A stretch of 64,000 nt of DNA from Marchantia polymorpha subsp. ruderalis (Eukaryota; Streptophyta; Marchantiopsida; Marchantiales; Marchantiaceae), in contig AP031352.1 of assembly GCA_037833965.1 (NCBI GenBank), forward strand, positions 4,258,501 through 4,322,500. The letters are read 5' to 3'. Position numbers and translations under genes: made by a program. Shown one piece after another: positions 43,700 through 55,503 of this stretch (the stretch's first letter is position 1; every line of letters begins with the position of its first letter). Below the pieces are notes generated by a model, which was not told the DNA's origin, ran no database searches, and saw only the letters and a program-made list of their open reading frames with translations.

Positions 43700-45597
43700 C
43701 ACCTGAATGAGTTTGGTCGCCTAGAATTCATTAGAAAAAATGTCGTAAATTATGTATCTGGATGCTATTTGATCGGAATGCTCTCACGCTTAGCTTGTGA
43801 ATTGCTAGGTTGTTGTTTTTCATGTATGGGTTTAACTATTTCTTAAACATTATCGAGTCTTTCAATTAATTTGATATCAGATTTCAAGCTTTCATCTGTT
43901 CTTTGGTGAATGTTATGTGAGGTCATCTTCAGGCCACGACAGTGAGAGTAGGGTCAGTTTGATCAAATGGTCTTGTGCAGCCACACTGTTCAAATATATA
44001 ATCATGCACATGTTTATTTATTTTCAGCCTAACCCGTTGTATTTGAGATCGGAGATGAGCCTCTCTAGTTGTGATCATTCTTGCGAGGGAAATTTGAAGA
44101 ATATCAATTGCTTTCAACGAAACCGATTGACTGAGTTCGCTGCGATTCTCGAATATGTTCCATTCCTTTTTTTTCACTACAGTGTGGGAAGTCTAACTAA
44201 ACGTATTTGGATGACAAAAACCTTTGCTGTAGCCTAAAGACAGCGAGTGTGCAACAAATCACACAAATGATCAGCAGCGAGGTGTAAATGGAGTCTAGGA
44301 ATAATACAAGAGGCAATAGAAACATGCACAGACTAGTTAGCCAGGTTCTCATGATCGTGTGATTTCGAGATCTACAACTGCTACCAAGATTAATGTGTAC
44401 AATTCAGCAGATGTGTGTGTAATTTCTAGGAATGATCAGCCAATAGCTATGAATATGTACCGTACAGATCACAATCTGTTGAACATGAGTTCGAAAGATA
44501 GCGAATTAAGAGTCAAGGCTGAACCGAAGCTTAAGCTACCTTTATTGATCTACAGGTTATAAGTTATTTCAACAACCGAGCTATCAGATAAGGGAGCACT
44601 TTCAAATGCATTCTAACTTTCTTGAAACTACTGATCAGCCTTGCCAAGGTCTAGCTGTGACACGATCTAGACCCAATTTGGTGGAAGAGCTTATCAATGG
44701 AACGCTTGTCTAGGCCCAAATCTTTGCGAAGAAACTCCTGGGGGATGGAGAATGCACTTCGTCCGTAGCTCCGAGTGAAGGTTTGTACAAACATAAACTG
44801 AAATTGCCTTATACGACTTTGATTTTCGTGCAAGACATCCTGTGCACCTCCAAATTCGACATAGGTTGCTTAGTATGATAACCCCTCTGTATAATTTTGC
44901 ATCGACGGATATTTTAGTGTCTTGTTCAGATTCCAACACTTTCACTTCAAGAAATAGTCAAAACATTTTTTCCTCATCGAACCATCAACTTGATACTTGT
45001 TGAGTCAGGAGGCGTGAAACAGTGGATGACGCGCCAACTGTAGAGAGAGATTCAAGGTATTTGAAAGTATTGTTGTGCACATTGTCATGCAGACTTCTAT
45101 CATCGTATCCATGTGAACATGTAGAGTAAAGAAATGCATGAAACATATAGAGAATAGTAGCAGGTTATAAAAAAACTTATCCATACATGCACAGCGATCT
45201 GATCTCTCTAACAAGAATTAGCACAACGCGACAGTCTCATCTGCGAACATATATACAAATGATCTGGGCTGAACATGAAAACAATGTGGATGATCACAAG
45301 ATATGTACAAGAAGATAGGGCTTTCACTTACCCTTCTTCCACTATCATGGCCTGAAGGAGACCTCCCATGACATCTAGACAAGAGAAGATAGATTCCTTT
45401 CAATTCTCATAAAGAATTATAATGGGAACAGCCCTGCAGTTGATAATGTTCGAGTATGGAGCGTTCCCAGACATGATTAATTGTAACGCACCGGTTCACA
45501 AGCAAAGCGTGAAAGCATTTCAGGAATTTAGATTCCAGATACATAATTTACGAAATTTCTAAGCATCGAATTTAAGATGACTCACCTCAATCAGGTG
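43700..45597. other. GLP5/GLP6 divergent intergenic region
   Basis: About 1.9 kb between opposed TATA elements, homologous throughout to 27300-29206. The frame at 44359-44562 is shared with 27992-28213 but not convincing as a gene. No RNA gene or mobile element is recognised. Since both flanking GLP genes are intact, this is the best copy in which to look for shared regulatory elements. Confidence 0.45.
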
Positions 45598-45604
45598 TAT
45601 AAAG
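45598..45604 (+). promoter_or_regulatory. TATA element of GLP6
   Basis: AATCAGGTGTATAAAGCC, 133-139 bp upstream of the ATG. Confidence 0.7.
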
Positions 45605-45736
45605 CCAACTCAAAACCATTATCCAGCAGGCTCAGGAAGATCTTCCAACTCTTGGATCAGTTCTCTGCATAGACCCTGACTTCCTAGAACATCCTCTGTT
45701 TTCATTTTTCACACGTGAAGTTCAATACAAGCGACG

Positions 45737-46861
45737 ATGAAGAACTTCTCGAAGGAGGATTGCAAGTCCAAGATGGTGCATTGCATGGTCAAGCTTGTTT
45801 TCATTTACAGCACATGCCTGGTGCTGGTACAGAGAGTCGAGGCTGCCGATCCCGATCCTCTGGTCGACTTTTCAGCAAACGCAACTACACCAGTCTTCCG
45901 CAACATCTTTGCCAATGGAGATGTAACGACTGGATCTGGAGGAGTTCGAGCAGCTCTCGACATCGGAAAATTCCCCGCCCTTACGTACAAAATTTCCAAC
46001 CAAAATTCTCTTTCTTACTGTGTTATAAAACAAATACACAATTAACATGTTTTTTTGTCGTAAAGATTGTCTTTGTTTGAGTACGCATGAATTGATCTTT
46101 TAATTTTCCGAACATTTGCAGGTCCGAAGGTCTGACCGTTGTTCAGTTCAAGATGGTACCGTGCGGAGAGAACGTGCCACACACCCACCCGCGTGCCACA
46201 GAGCTCCTTTCCTTGATCAGTGGAGGTCCCCTCCAAGCTGGTTTCGTTGATACAAAAGGTTCTGATGTTTTATCCATGATTCACATCATCATTACATCTC
46301 GGATGGGACTAATATACAGAATAGGGAAACTCCTGTTAGTTCATTCCTTAATTATTAATATTTCGATCATTTGAATGCAGGGGAAACTCATATAAACATT
46401 CTGTACCCAGGAGATCTCATTGTCTTTCCTCGCGGTTTGCTACATTTTGAAATAAATGTAGGTACAGAAATAGCTTTCTACATTTCTGCTCTGAACAGCC
46501 AAAATCCAGGCACTTTGGTAAGTCTCATTCCATTCCATTTTGCCGTTCAATTTCAATTATTATCTGAAGACATCATTCTATTAGAGGAATAGGAGAGACT
46601 GTAGCGTCCATATATATTGTATTGTCTCCAAAAATACAACTACACATTATTATCGATGGTTCTAACTACGTGGTCCTACTTCAGGATGCTGCTGGAGCGG
46701 TTTTGCAATTGCCGGAGCGTGCAGCTGCTATAGCTCTCAATATTGACATTGCAGCGGTTAGAGCCCTGAAATCACAGAGACCTTACAACGAGCCCCCGAC
46801 TCTGGAGGCTGCCAAGCCAGGAGTATGTGTGCCCGGCCAGTTGATTACCACCACCGTCTGA
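45737..46861 (+). CDS. Germin-like protein GLP6 (232 aa, 4 exons)
   Basis: Exons 45737-45984, 46122-46258, 46381-46517 and 46685-46861 give 232 residues. The start MKNFSKEDCKSKMVH is one codon longer than in sister genes because ATCATG became ATGAAG. A signal peptide ending VEA, the NATT glycosylation motif, box 1 (PHTHPRATE, two His and one Glu) and box 2 (GDLIVFPRGLLHFEIN, third His) are all present, so metal binding is expected. It differs from the minus-strand genes in GDVTTGSGG for GDVSIGSGG, GETH for GQAH after exon 2, INVGTEIAFYISA in exon 3, and ALNIDIAAVRALK and LITTTV in exon 4. It therefore forms a second subclass, shared only with GLP4. A secreted apoplastic cupin is expected. Its pseudogene sister GLP4 lies 16.4 kb to the left. 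Confidence 0.92.
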
Positions 46862-49181
46862 CAAGATGTAGAGTGAATGGGCAGTACGATACAGAGGCCG
46901 TCACCTCTTTAGAGCTGAGATCTTATAAAACCTTAAGCTATGTTTGTGCAATAAGCATATCTTATTTCATATATAGGTAACTTTTAAGTATTTGTTTAAT
47001 CTGAAGTGTGTTGAGGCTTGAGTTATATTGTCTTCATATACATTCCTGAGAAGCTGCAACTTGTTCTTTAAAGCTATTCATAACAGTAACATGGGCAGCA
47101 ACTTTCTGACGACAACTTCGAACTTAATTCTTGTAAATCCACATCCTCAATTCTGCATTCAACAACCATAAATATCGAACTGAGGATACTTTATTAGTAG
47201 GTATATGCAACTATTTCCACTACGATCACATGAGCACGTTAAACCGTCGGTCTGATACAAGAGATATTGTTCAGCAAAATGTGATTTGACAAACGTTCCC
47301 AGAAACTAACTAATAGTCACTGTCCAACTGATAGATGGACAGTCACAAATCTAAAGCTTGACTGTCAATATCAAGAGCTTTTGCTAGCTGAACCTGAAGA
47401 AGAAAGATAATTTGCAGAATTCAGTACACTCGGCTCATCTGCAGGATCACATCGATAGTGATATAAAGGTCTGCAGGATACTGATTACAAGAGTAGTAAA
47501 GTATGTTCAAGGACAGATTTAGTTGTAGAGGCTTCCCTGCAGCTGAGAGTCATGTGTGAGTTTGTATTCTGTTACTTGTGTAATGCCTATGATAGGAAAA
47601 CAATGACACAAGAATTGTGATCTATGGATGTAACACATTTAGCGGGGAATTCTGACCGAGATTCTTGCTGGTAAAAGTGTGAGGGTGCAAGAAAAGGCCG
47701 GTAACTCTCACTCCTATGCATATTGCACCTTTATTTATTGGACCCTGCCTTGATCATACCATGGTGATGAATTAATAGGCAGAAGACGACACTATCCTGA
47801 TTTCAGCTAACGTAAACCTCGTGTTGAAGGTGAAACAAACCAATCAAAAATTAATATATCTTAATTATGACTGTCGTGTACAGTTTCAAACATCCAAAAT
47901 TTGAAACTGTAGAAATGTTGAAACAACCCAAAATATTAATCCATCTTCAAATTGGTTTGGATAGAACGTAATCTTTACTTTTATAACGAGCCAATTAACC
48001 TCGCAAGTATTTTGAGAACAAACGATGAATTTTAACAATAATGTATATAACATTGAGATCTTTTTTGTGAAAACAATATCAATGTAAAAGCAGTTTATAA
48101 GACTATTCAGATAAGCAAGCAAACTATACAGTTGACGTGAGATATTTATGGAAGTGGTCTGAAAAGATAAATTTCAACTAAATAAGTGCTCGTACGAAAC
48201 GTTACCATGAATATGGCCATCATGCAGAGCATCCCGCTATCCTTTAGGGGAAATCCCAAGGGTATTGTAGTAACAAGTGCCGGTCTTCAGATGTAACGAA
48301 GAGCAAATGTGGCTCCTCAAGCTTTATCTTGAATTAATCAATGGAGATGGGACAGGAGAAGTATTCAAAGCATACAGTGTTTTATTGTTTCGGAAAACAA
48401 AGAAGCACCTACGTCAGAGAGAATTAATGTAACATACTTCAAACTGGTGAAGCTTGTTTGATGTTAATCTAGCTGACCTTACAATATTATCGCGAGACCG
48501 TGAAGGATTCCTCTTGTAATTTACCATCTCAGCCATTGAAGCTCCTCTATAAACAACTTCCACAGTGCTAAAGGTCGACGGTTTGAATCTCGCTGAACAT
48601 CAGGCTCCTCAGAGTGGATACGTCGCCAGTACCTTCCCAAGTACAAATAGACCCTGCTGTTAGATCACTCTCAGCACAGATTTGGCTCAATCTCATTATC
48701 GCAAGTCAGCATAGCAACATTGCCAGGCCAGCTCCTGCATATTTGTTCTCTTCTCTGCACGCTGTAAGTAACCTGGAATGCAGCCTTGCTATTGCAGTCC
48801 TCCTCATTGTTTTATTTATCGTCGCACATCTCTCCCTCAAATCGGAATAGTTGGAATTGTTACCCAGGTCGAATCCACAGCTAGACGATTAGTTTGGTCA
48901 GCAGTTCCGGACTCATTTTGTTGATTGATTTGTCACCTTCTAGAAATTTGTTCTATAAGAAATGCATGATTCAGTTGTTTTATCTTGAGATTTTTGGAGT
49001 TCAAACGTGTGGAGGTAAGCTGGATCTCTAACTTAAAACTTGTACCATGGAATTGAAGCATTCCTTGAAAGTCCAAGTTGTACATGTATCTTGTTCTCCA
49101 TTAAAATATTGAGCCTGCTCACCTACATACTCCCACGTGAGATTTGACGATCTGAGGATCTCTTCACTGCAGATTTGAAAA
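46862..49181. other. GLP6 3' flank and LOR4 upstream region
   Basis: 46862-47890 is homologous to 30473-31385. About 48090-49180 is homologous, inverted, to 8040-9122 upstream of LOR2. A 78-residue frame at 48614-48850, ending in a hydrophobic run (LECSLAIAVLLIVLFIVAH), parallels the one at 8345-8587. Its coding status is doubtful (about 0.25). No other gene is seen. Confidence 0.4.
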
Positions 49182-50362
49182 ATGGCATTTACAGTTATTG
49201 ATGAGGCCCAGTACTGCTCGCCCTAGAGGTGAAACTCACAGTTGCCAAGAAGGTATTGGAATGCAACAATGGTAACTTTGTCATCACTGATTCTGAGGGT
49301 CACACCCTTTTCAAGCTGGATCAGAAGAAGGTCTTCCTACGAGAACTGGCGGTTTTGCGCGATGATGGTGACTCTCCTGTGGTCAGCATTCACAAAAAGG
49401 TCAGTTCTATAGGATATCGTGTAGGAGATCTTCTAAGCTGTCGAGCCAAAAAGCAGATATGATACCCTTGAGAGGGATTATGTTGAAAAATTTGTCGATT
49501 CGGGTTCAGGAATGTTCTGGTTGCAGCCAGTAATTTGAAGTTAGTACTCTCGTTTCCCCACCAGAAAAACATTTAAATTTGGCCGATCCGTTTTGGATGA
49601 GATCCTCCTTTTCCGTGATGAAATTTATTTGTGATTGCCCAACCTCCTGAACGGAATGTTGGCAGTTAAGATTTAATAGTGGAATCGTGGAACATTCAAA
49701 ATCAGAGAGCCCCATGATTCACTGTCTGCGCGGTTACCATATATATACCAGCTACACAATAACCACAGGGATGTAAATTCATGATCTGTGAATGCTTTTC
49801 TGCGCCCAGAAAATCTCTCTGCACAACACGTACCCAGTTTACAAAGGAGAGAGTTCGGAAGAACTCTTCACTGTTTGGGACAAAAACATGAGGGACGCCG
49901 CAGAATTGACATACGAGATTCAACTCGAGTCTGAATCAGAACCTACCTTCCAAGTGAAGGGTGACTTTGTTCCTCGCAACTATCAAATCAATTTCAAAGA
50001 ATCGTCGATTGCGGCGGAGGTGTGTACTTCAGCAGTTCAAAAATAATAGTCACCATGAGATTTATAATCCTTTGAAGGTTTAGTCAATCAGCGTCCACAG
50101 AGATTTGAGATAGAACATGTATCTAGTCAGGACTTCATATGAACTAGTTTCATAATTGACTACATGGAAAATGATCTGCGAATTTTTAATGCAGGTTGCG
50201 ATGAAGCATTTCTCCCTGACCTCTATGATTACGGGCAGAAGCAATTATGGAGTGCTTGTTAGTCCCGACGTTGATCAGGCGTTTGTGGCCGCTGTGGTTA
50301 CAATCATGGAAGCTATCCACAATGAGAACTAGGAGAAACATGGTCGCAAGCACTCAGACTGA
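49182..50362 (+). pseudogene. LOR4, broken in exon 1 and exon 3
   Basis: Exons 49182-49399, 49810-50019 and 50195-50362 keep the LOR layout and splice sites. Exon 1 is one base short after YCSP (CCCTAGAGG where LOR2 has CCCTCGGAGG), which creates an immediate in-frame TAG. Exon 3 has a TAG in place of the Lys codon in NENKEKHG, eleven residues before the normal end. Exon 2 is fully open and shows PRNYQINF for the usual RRNYEIIF. With the start region disabled the gene is probably a pseudogene, although a GTG or downstream start after the break cannot be excluded. Confidence 0.85.
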
Positions 50363-50420
50363 TTAGAGGAGCATTTTTCCAAGTCTTTTGTCAGAGAACA
50401 GGATCGTTTTTCTCGGATAT

Positions 50421-51717
50421 CTACAAACCAAGTCCATTGTGCATAGAGAAAACTTGTTCTGCAAAAAATGATGTTTCTCCAAATGGGAAAAGCAGATTAT
50501 GCTGACCATTGGGCTCTTTGCTCATTTCGAAGGATTGAATAAACTGAAATTTTGAGAAGTTTGAGCAATTTTTTGTGGAAGTACAGTGACCTGTGAGTAT
50601 GCCCGATTGTGTGTTCAAGGGCCGGTGTTGATTGTAAGATCGTTGTAGAGATATTCATCTCGGATGTGAAATCTCTTATGGTTTGAATTTTAAGCTTTAA
50701 ATGAATTTTTAGTGAAGCTCGTGGGTAGGCATGTCTTCAGCTTCTAGATGGGAAGCAACCTGGTCCCGGTACAGATCGATCGGGAAGAAATTTGAGACAG
50801 CCGTAGTTAGCGTCTTGACATTGCTGGTGGGAAAATTGATTCCTTGCTGTCAATATACATCTGTAGCAGCAACCTTCATCTTTACCTCATCTTCAACTTC
50901 AACCTCAGTTGTCAGTGAGCCAGATCTGTTGATTTTGCGGCTCAAACATTCGTTTCCGAATCTTTAACTAATATACAATTCAGAGATTTCGAATCGTCTT
51001 CGAGCTTTTTGAAACGCCACTGACATTCAGAACAGATGTTTCAACTATGTTCCAGTATCCTATGAAACTGAATTCTCTTTCTCCATCGACGATGCCCACA
51101 CAAGCCCCCTGAATTGTAGTAGGCTGCTTCATGAGAAGGGTACTCAACGCCCCGATTCGGATGTGCAGGTCATAACTGAGAGTTCTAAATTTATCGGGGC
51201 CGATGCCAAGCAAAGGCAAGGCTTGATTAGACTGGCCAAGAAGAAGGGAGAGAAGCTGGGATTCCTGGCATAGATCAGAATATGTTATGCGAATGTTTAG
51301 GAGGGAATCGACTCCGTTCACTGTACAGGCTGAATGCCCATTCTGTCAGACCCGTGCAACGAGACGAGGCCTTCATCTGCTTGTAGCATAGTTCTTCTGA
51401 TTCTTGCAGTGGAGCCAAGCGTCTCTCTCTGACATTAGGACTATCATTTAATCACTTCTGTCATATATGTAGCTAAGCCTGATAATGCCGGATTATCATT
51501 AATCAGCAAGCCACATAGCTTCAGCTGTGAACACATCTCCTGCCAAGTGGCTAGAACCATAAAAATTGAAGATTACGTATCGAATTTTTTGGACGCACCA
51601 TCCGAAACTTAGTTGATTGCCTTTGCAAACCCTTGATTTCTTGTCACTATCGAGATGTTGCTTGGAGCGTTCGATTCCTCCCATCTGTGTAGACGTGATT
51701 TCAGTCATTCGTGACAA
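50421..51717 (-). pseudogene. Unrecognised region W, copy 3 (longest frames)
   Basis: Minus strand: MSRMTEITSTQMGGIERSKQ (51499-51717); a 113-residue frame NGVDSLLNIRITYSDLCQES...ALPLLGIGPDKF...GEREFSFIGYWNIVETSVL (50980-51321); the VEVEDEVKMKVAATDVY and SNVKTL...SHLEAEDMPTHELH segments (about 50715-50970, with an in-frame stop between them); and SFEMSKEPNGQ through NGLGL (50421-50618). The 30 bp lost in W1 and W2 are present here, making this the least-decayed copy. It is tail to tail with LOR4. Family not recognised. Confidence 0.32.
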
Positions 51718-54700
51718 ATATTGTGAAATGCATCGTTATCTCAAGACTTTGCCGAGATAACGATTTAAGCACTACACACCTTATCAATTAGAAGCTCATA
51801 ACAGCAACCAAAGGAGTCTACGAACGGGTTGTGCATGAAAGATCATACAACATTCAGTTAGATCGCAAACCACTTAACAAATGCTTACGATCAGGTTCAG
51901 TGACATCGTAATCGTTCTGCTTAGCCCCGCCACCTTAGATTGGAGAATTGGCAAACCTCAAATAAGTCAAGTTTGACGACAGACAACTCATGTAGATTAT
52001 TTCATCATCGTCACTTCACTGCACTGCACCAGTTAGTGTCCTCTTTTTGTTTCGAGATATATAAGGTGAACACTGAACAGTATTATAGACTAAGTATACC
52101 ATAGCGTGCTCCTTATAGGACAGTCGTCAACAAAAGTAAATTTGTAATTTTCAACAAATACGATGAATTCTATAAAATAGTACGAGTAACTGGTACATTG
52201 AAATAATCAATTACCTACTTACTGTCTCTCTTAAATAATTAAGTAAAGTAAGAGGAGTCAAGTACACAGAGTGCATTATCAAGTGCTCTAGTACGAAATC
52301 CCTGCTGACGCAGAGTCTAAATATCAACTTGGGCAACTTGGTGTCTAGGTCTTTGAACTTTGCTCTGCAAAAGCAAAGTTCATTGAATTAATATATTTCA
52401 AATCTATACCAGAATTCTTGCAAAACATTTCTCAAAGGTAAGGTGAGGTATTCCAGGCATGGTGACGTTTCTGAAAAGCTACATGAATTCAAATTAATGA
52501 TCTCATAAGAGATTCTTTAGGCATGTATGTTCTCTACGAGAGGATATGATCATTTTTTTTACAACACTTTTTGTATGAGATTTCTGATTCTTGCTTGTGC
52601 AAACAAGAATCAGAAATCTCATGCACAAAGTGTTTTCTTGTTACTTGGGCAGTGCATATTATGGTAATGCACAACACATTTCCAGAATTGTTTACCAAGC
52701 ACAATTGTTGGGTTCAAAAATTGGTGCTCAATCTAGGGCATATTAATGTTTGGACCTACATTGCCCCGATAGAGTAGCCTCTCTCCTAGCTCTTGTAATC
52801 TCTTTACTTGAATGCACTTGGAGGTGACATCTTCATCATTGTGCCTCAATCTAGATCTCAATCAAGGGTTTCGATATGTTTCATTTGAATTATCTTGACT
52901 TCAGGAAAAAAATGTTAATTTTGATCAATGAATGAATTTTTTTGCAAATAGAATGTTGTATATATATGTACTTTCACTGAGTACAAAATTTGTGAACGTT
53001 TGAGTAGTATTTGCAAAATCAACGATGCAAAATTTCAAATTATGCATACTATCATGTTATGAAACAAAGTACATTCTTATTCAAATGGGAACTATCATCT
53101 TCTTAATTAAAATCAACTTTTTTTTTGGTAATATGAATGAACTATTTAATATTTTACATAAAAAATTTACGTGTACATAATAATGTTTAAATGAAGATTA
53201 TATAAATTATTTCATAGATTTTTTCCTCTCATAATACTTAACAGATCAATTTGCCTGTATTACAAAAATTAATGATAATTCTATTCTATAAAAATAAATG
53301 AAATACTTTAATACTAAGTAATATATTTTTTAATATAAAATTGCATACTAATAGTAAGATTTTCATTTTGTTATTGATAAATGTTCAAAAAAAAGATATG
53401 TTTATTTTTTTGTTTTAGTTTTTTTACATAAATTGAACAAAAACTTCTCACATTTCTATCAGATTATTTCATTGATTTTCATTAGCAACAAATTAACTTT
53501 TTTGAGTCCTCATTTCAACTTTACAACTTTAATAAATTTCTGTTCAATTGTTTCATTTCTAAATATATTGACATTTTTAAAATTTTTGATGTGTGTTATA
53601 CATTTAAGCATCTTATCTGATTGAAAATTCTCATGGTATATACCTTAGCACACCTTGTAATATTAAGCTTCTTCTGTGCTACAATTTGAATATCTTTATG
53701 TCAAATATTAGATAGTTCATTCATATCACAAAAAAAATGTTGATTTCAAGTAACAAGATGATAGTTCTCATTTGAACAAGAATGTACTTTGTTTCATAAC
53801 ATTATAGTATGCATAATTTGAAATTTTGCATCGTTGATTTTGCAAATACTACTCAAACGTTCACAAATTTTGTACTCAGTAAAAGTACATACATATCAAA
53901 TTATATTCATGTCACCTTCAATTTCATTATTTAAATATTGTTACTAATCTTCATAAATATTTCATTGAATCTATCATTAAAACTTTATTCACAAAGCTTT
54001 TATTCTAGAACAAAAAAATTCTGAACTTGGTGTATATATGTTATAAACTCTAACTTTAATTATACAAGATTAAACTATTATATGTAAGTTCCACATGTGA
54101 TGAGTTTCGGCTTTGTGTCACTTGATGGTAGATAGTTCTATTATATTGAAACATTGACTCTTTTTATACTGAATAAAATAAAGAGGTTAGTTGTACTCAA
54201 GAGAGAGTATCATTCTTTTCATGCATATCAACTAGTAGGAGTTTAAACGAATACTTGTTTCAAGTTTCAATGTCTAAGATTGTCTAACGTACTGTGTATC
54301 TCGTTTTAAATTTCAAACTCTAACATTCACTTCCGCCATGTATAACGTATGGCGTAACGTGTTTGTCTAACGTGTAATACCGTAATGTAAAACTTATGGC
54401 GTAACGTGTATGTACAGATTGTATAAAATGATCAGGAATGAATGAGGTTGTCCACAATCTGCTATCGTTGTTGCTGCTATCATTGTTGTGAGGCTGTCTC
54501 TTAATTTCTACATTGTATGTTCTTCGTAAGTTTCAATCGTTCTTCAGTTGTCACATTGTTGGATTTGGTTTCACATGTGAGATCGTGTAGTTAATTTTCA
54601 ATGTGATTTTGAACATTCTAGCCAAAAGTATTGCACATGTTACAAATGTTGTACATAATCTGCTGTCGTTGTCAGGTTGTCGATGAATTTGTACTGCACA

Positions 54701-54885
54701 TGTTACAAATGTTGTACATAATGTTCTGTCGTTGTAAGATTGTCAATGAATTAGTAGTGGTGTGTTCCTCATAAGTTTCAATCGTAAGTTCTCACTTCGT
54801 TTCATTTGGTTTCACAGGTGAGTTCGTGTAGTCGAGTTTCAAGGTGCTTTGAATTATTCTAGCCAAAAGTACTGCACAGGGTACA
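51718..54885. other. Spacer, AT-rich stretch and upstream repeats of Z4
   Basis: 51718-52574 matches the spacers at 33505 and 4705. 52575-52622 is the conserved hairpin. 52950-54100 is AT-rich; it lacks part of the stretch seen at 35040-35200. 54260-54885 holds the degenerate direct repeats upstream of Z, with TTTCACA(T/G)GTGAG elements at about 54570 and 54815 and TTGTACATAAT words at about 54650 and 54712. No gene is seen. Confidence 0.5.
52575..52622. repeat. Conserved hairpin, copy 3
   Basis: Arms 52575-52593 and 52604-52622 pair perfectly over 19 bp; the stem is otherwise as at 4653-4704. Confidence 0.8.
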
Positions 54886-55503
54886 ATGGTTCTCAAGGGT
54901 TCTTCCAAGACCAACCTTGGTGGCAAACTTTACATGAAGACCAAGCAGTTTCTCAAAGGACTTAAAGCAAATAAAAAATCTCGAGGAAAGTCTTCAAGGA
55001 ACTTATCAGATGGAGAGTCTTGTTGTACATCGACTGGGTTCATGCAGAATATTGATGGAGAACTGGGATCCTATCCTCAAATGTATGACCGTGGAGATGT
55101 GGGTAACACCAGCTTTAGGCACTGGGTTCATAACTCTGATCCAAATCTCTCTTATGGTGAGGATACAATGGATACGTCAGAGGTCGTGCTAGTTGATGAT
55201 ATGACTTCTCAACCTCAGTCTTACGAAAGCCAAGATTGGCTTCTAACATTTGAAAGCAGATATGATAAGTTTGAAGCTGCTACTTCCATAGATTATGATC
55301 AAATGATAGAAGAAAGTGCAGAAGATGGTATTGTGAAAAATGATCCATTAGCAATCAATATACCTTATCTTGATTGCAGAAGACCACCAGAAACGGATTC
55401 TTATCAAATGACCGTGAACAATGAGGTTAAGGAGGAGAGAAGATTCTGGTTCTGGAAAAGTTTCTCGTTCATGGATGCGTTCAGTGCATGGCGGAATGGC
55501 TAG
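54886..55503 (+). CDS. Unrecognised Z-family protein, copy Z4 (205 aa)
   Basis: A 205-residue open frame and the most divergent of the three full-length copies. The N-terminus SKTNLGGKLYMKTKQFLKGL, the central DVGNTSFRHWVHNSDPNLS and DDMTSQPQSYESQDWLLTFE, and the C-terminus VKEERRFWFWKSFSFMDAFSAWRNG-type end are kept. Residues around 125-160 vary and contain in-frame length differences (DQMIEESAEDG against DQSLVAQESA). The absence of any frame-breaking indel despite this divergence supports coding function. No domain is recognised. It ends in TAG without the 121-bp insertion and keeps the 0.9-kb downstream segment, as Z2 does, so it represents the older arrangement. Confidence 0.7.
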   Translation: MVLKGSSKTNLGGKLYMKTKQFLKGLKANKKSRGKSSRNLSDGESCCTSTGFMQNIDGELGSYPQMYDRGDVGNTSFRHWVHNSDPNLSYGEDTMDTSEVVLVDDMTSQPQSYESQDWLLTFESRYDKFEAATSIDYDQMIEESAEDGIVKNDPLAINIPYLDCRRPPETDSYQMTVNNEVKEERRFWFWKSFSFMDAFSAWRNG

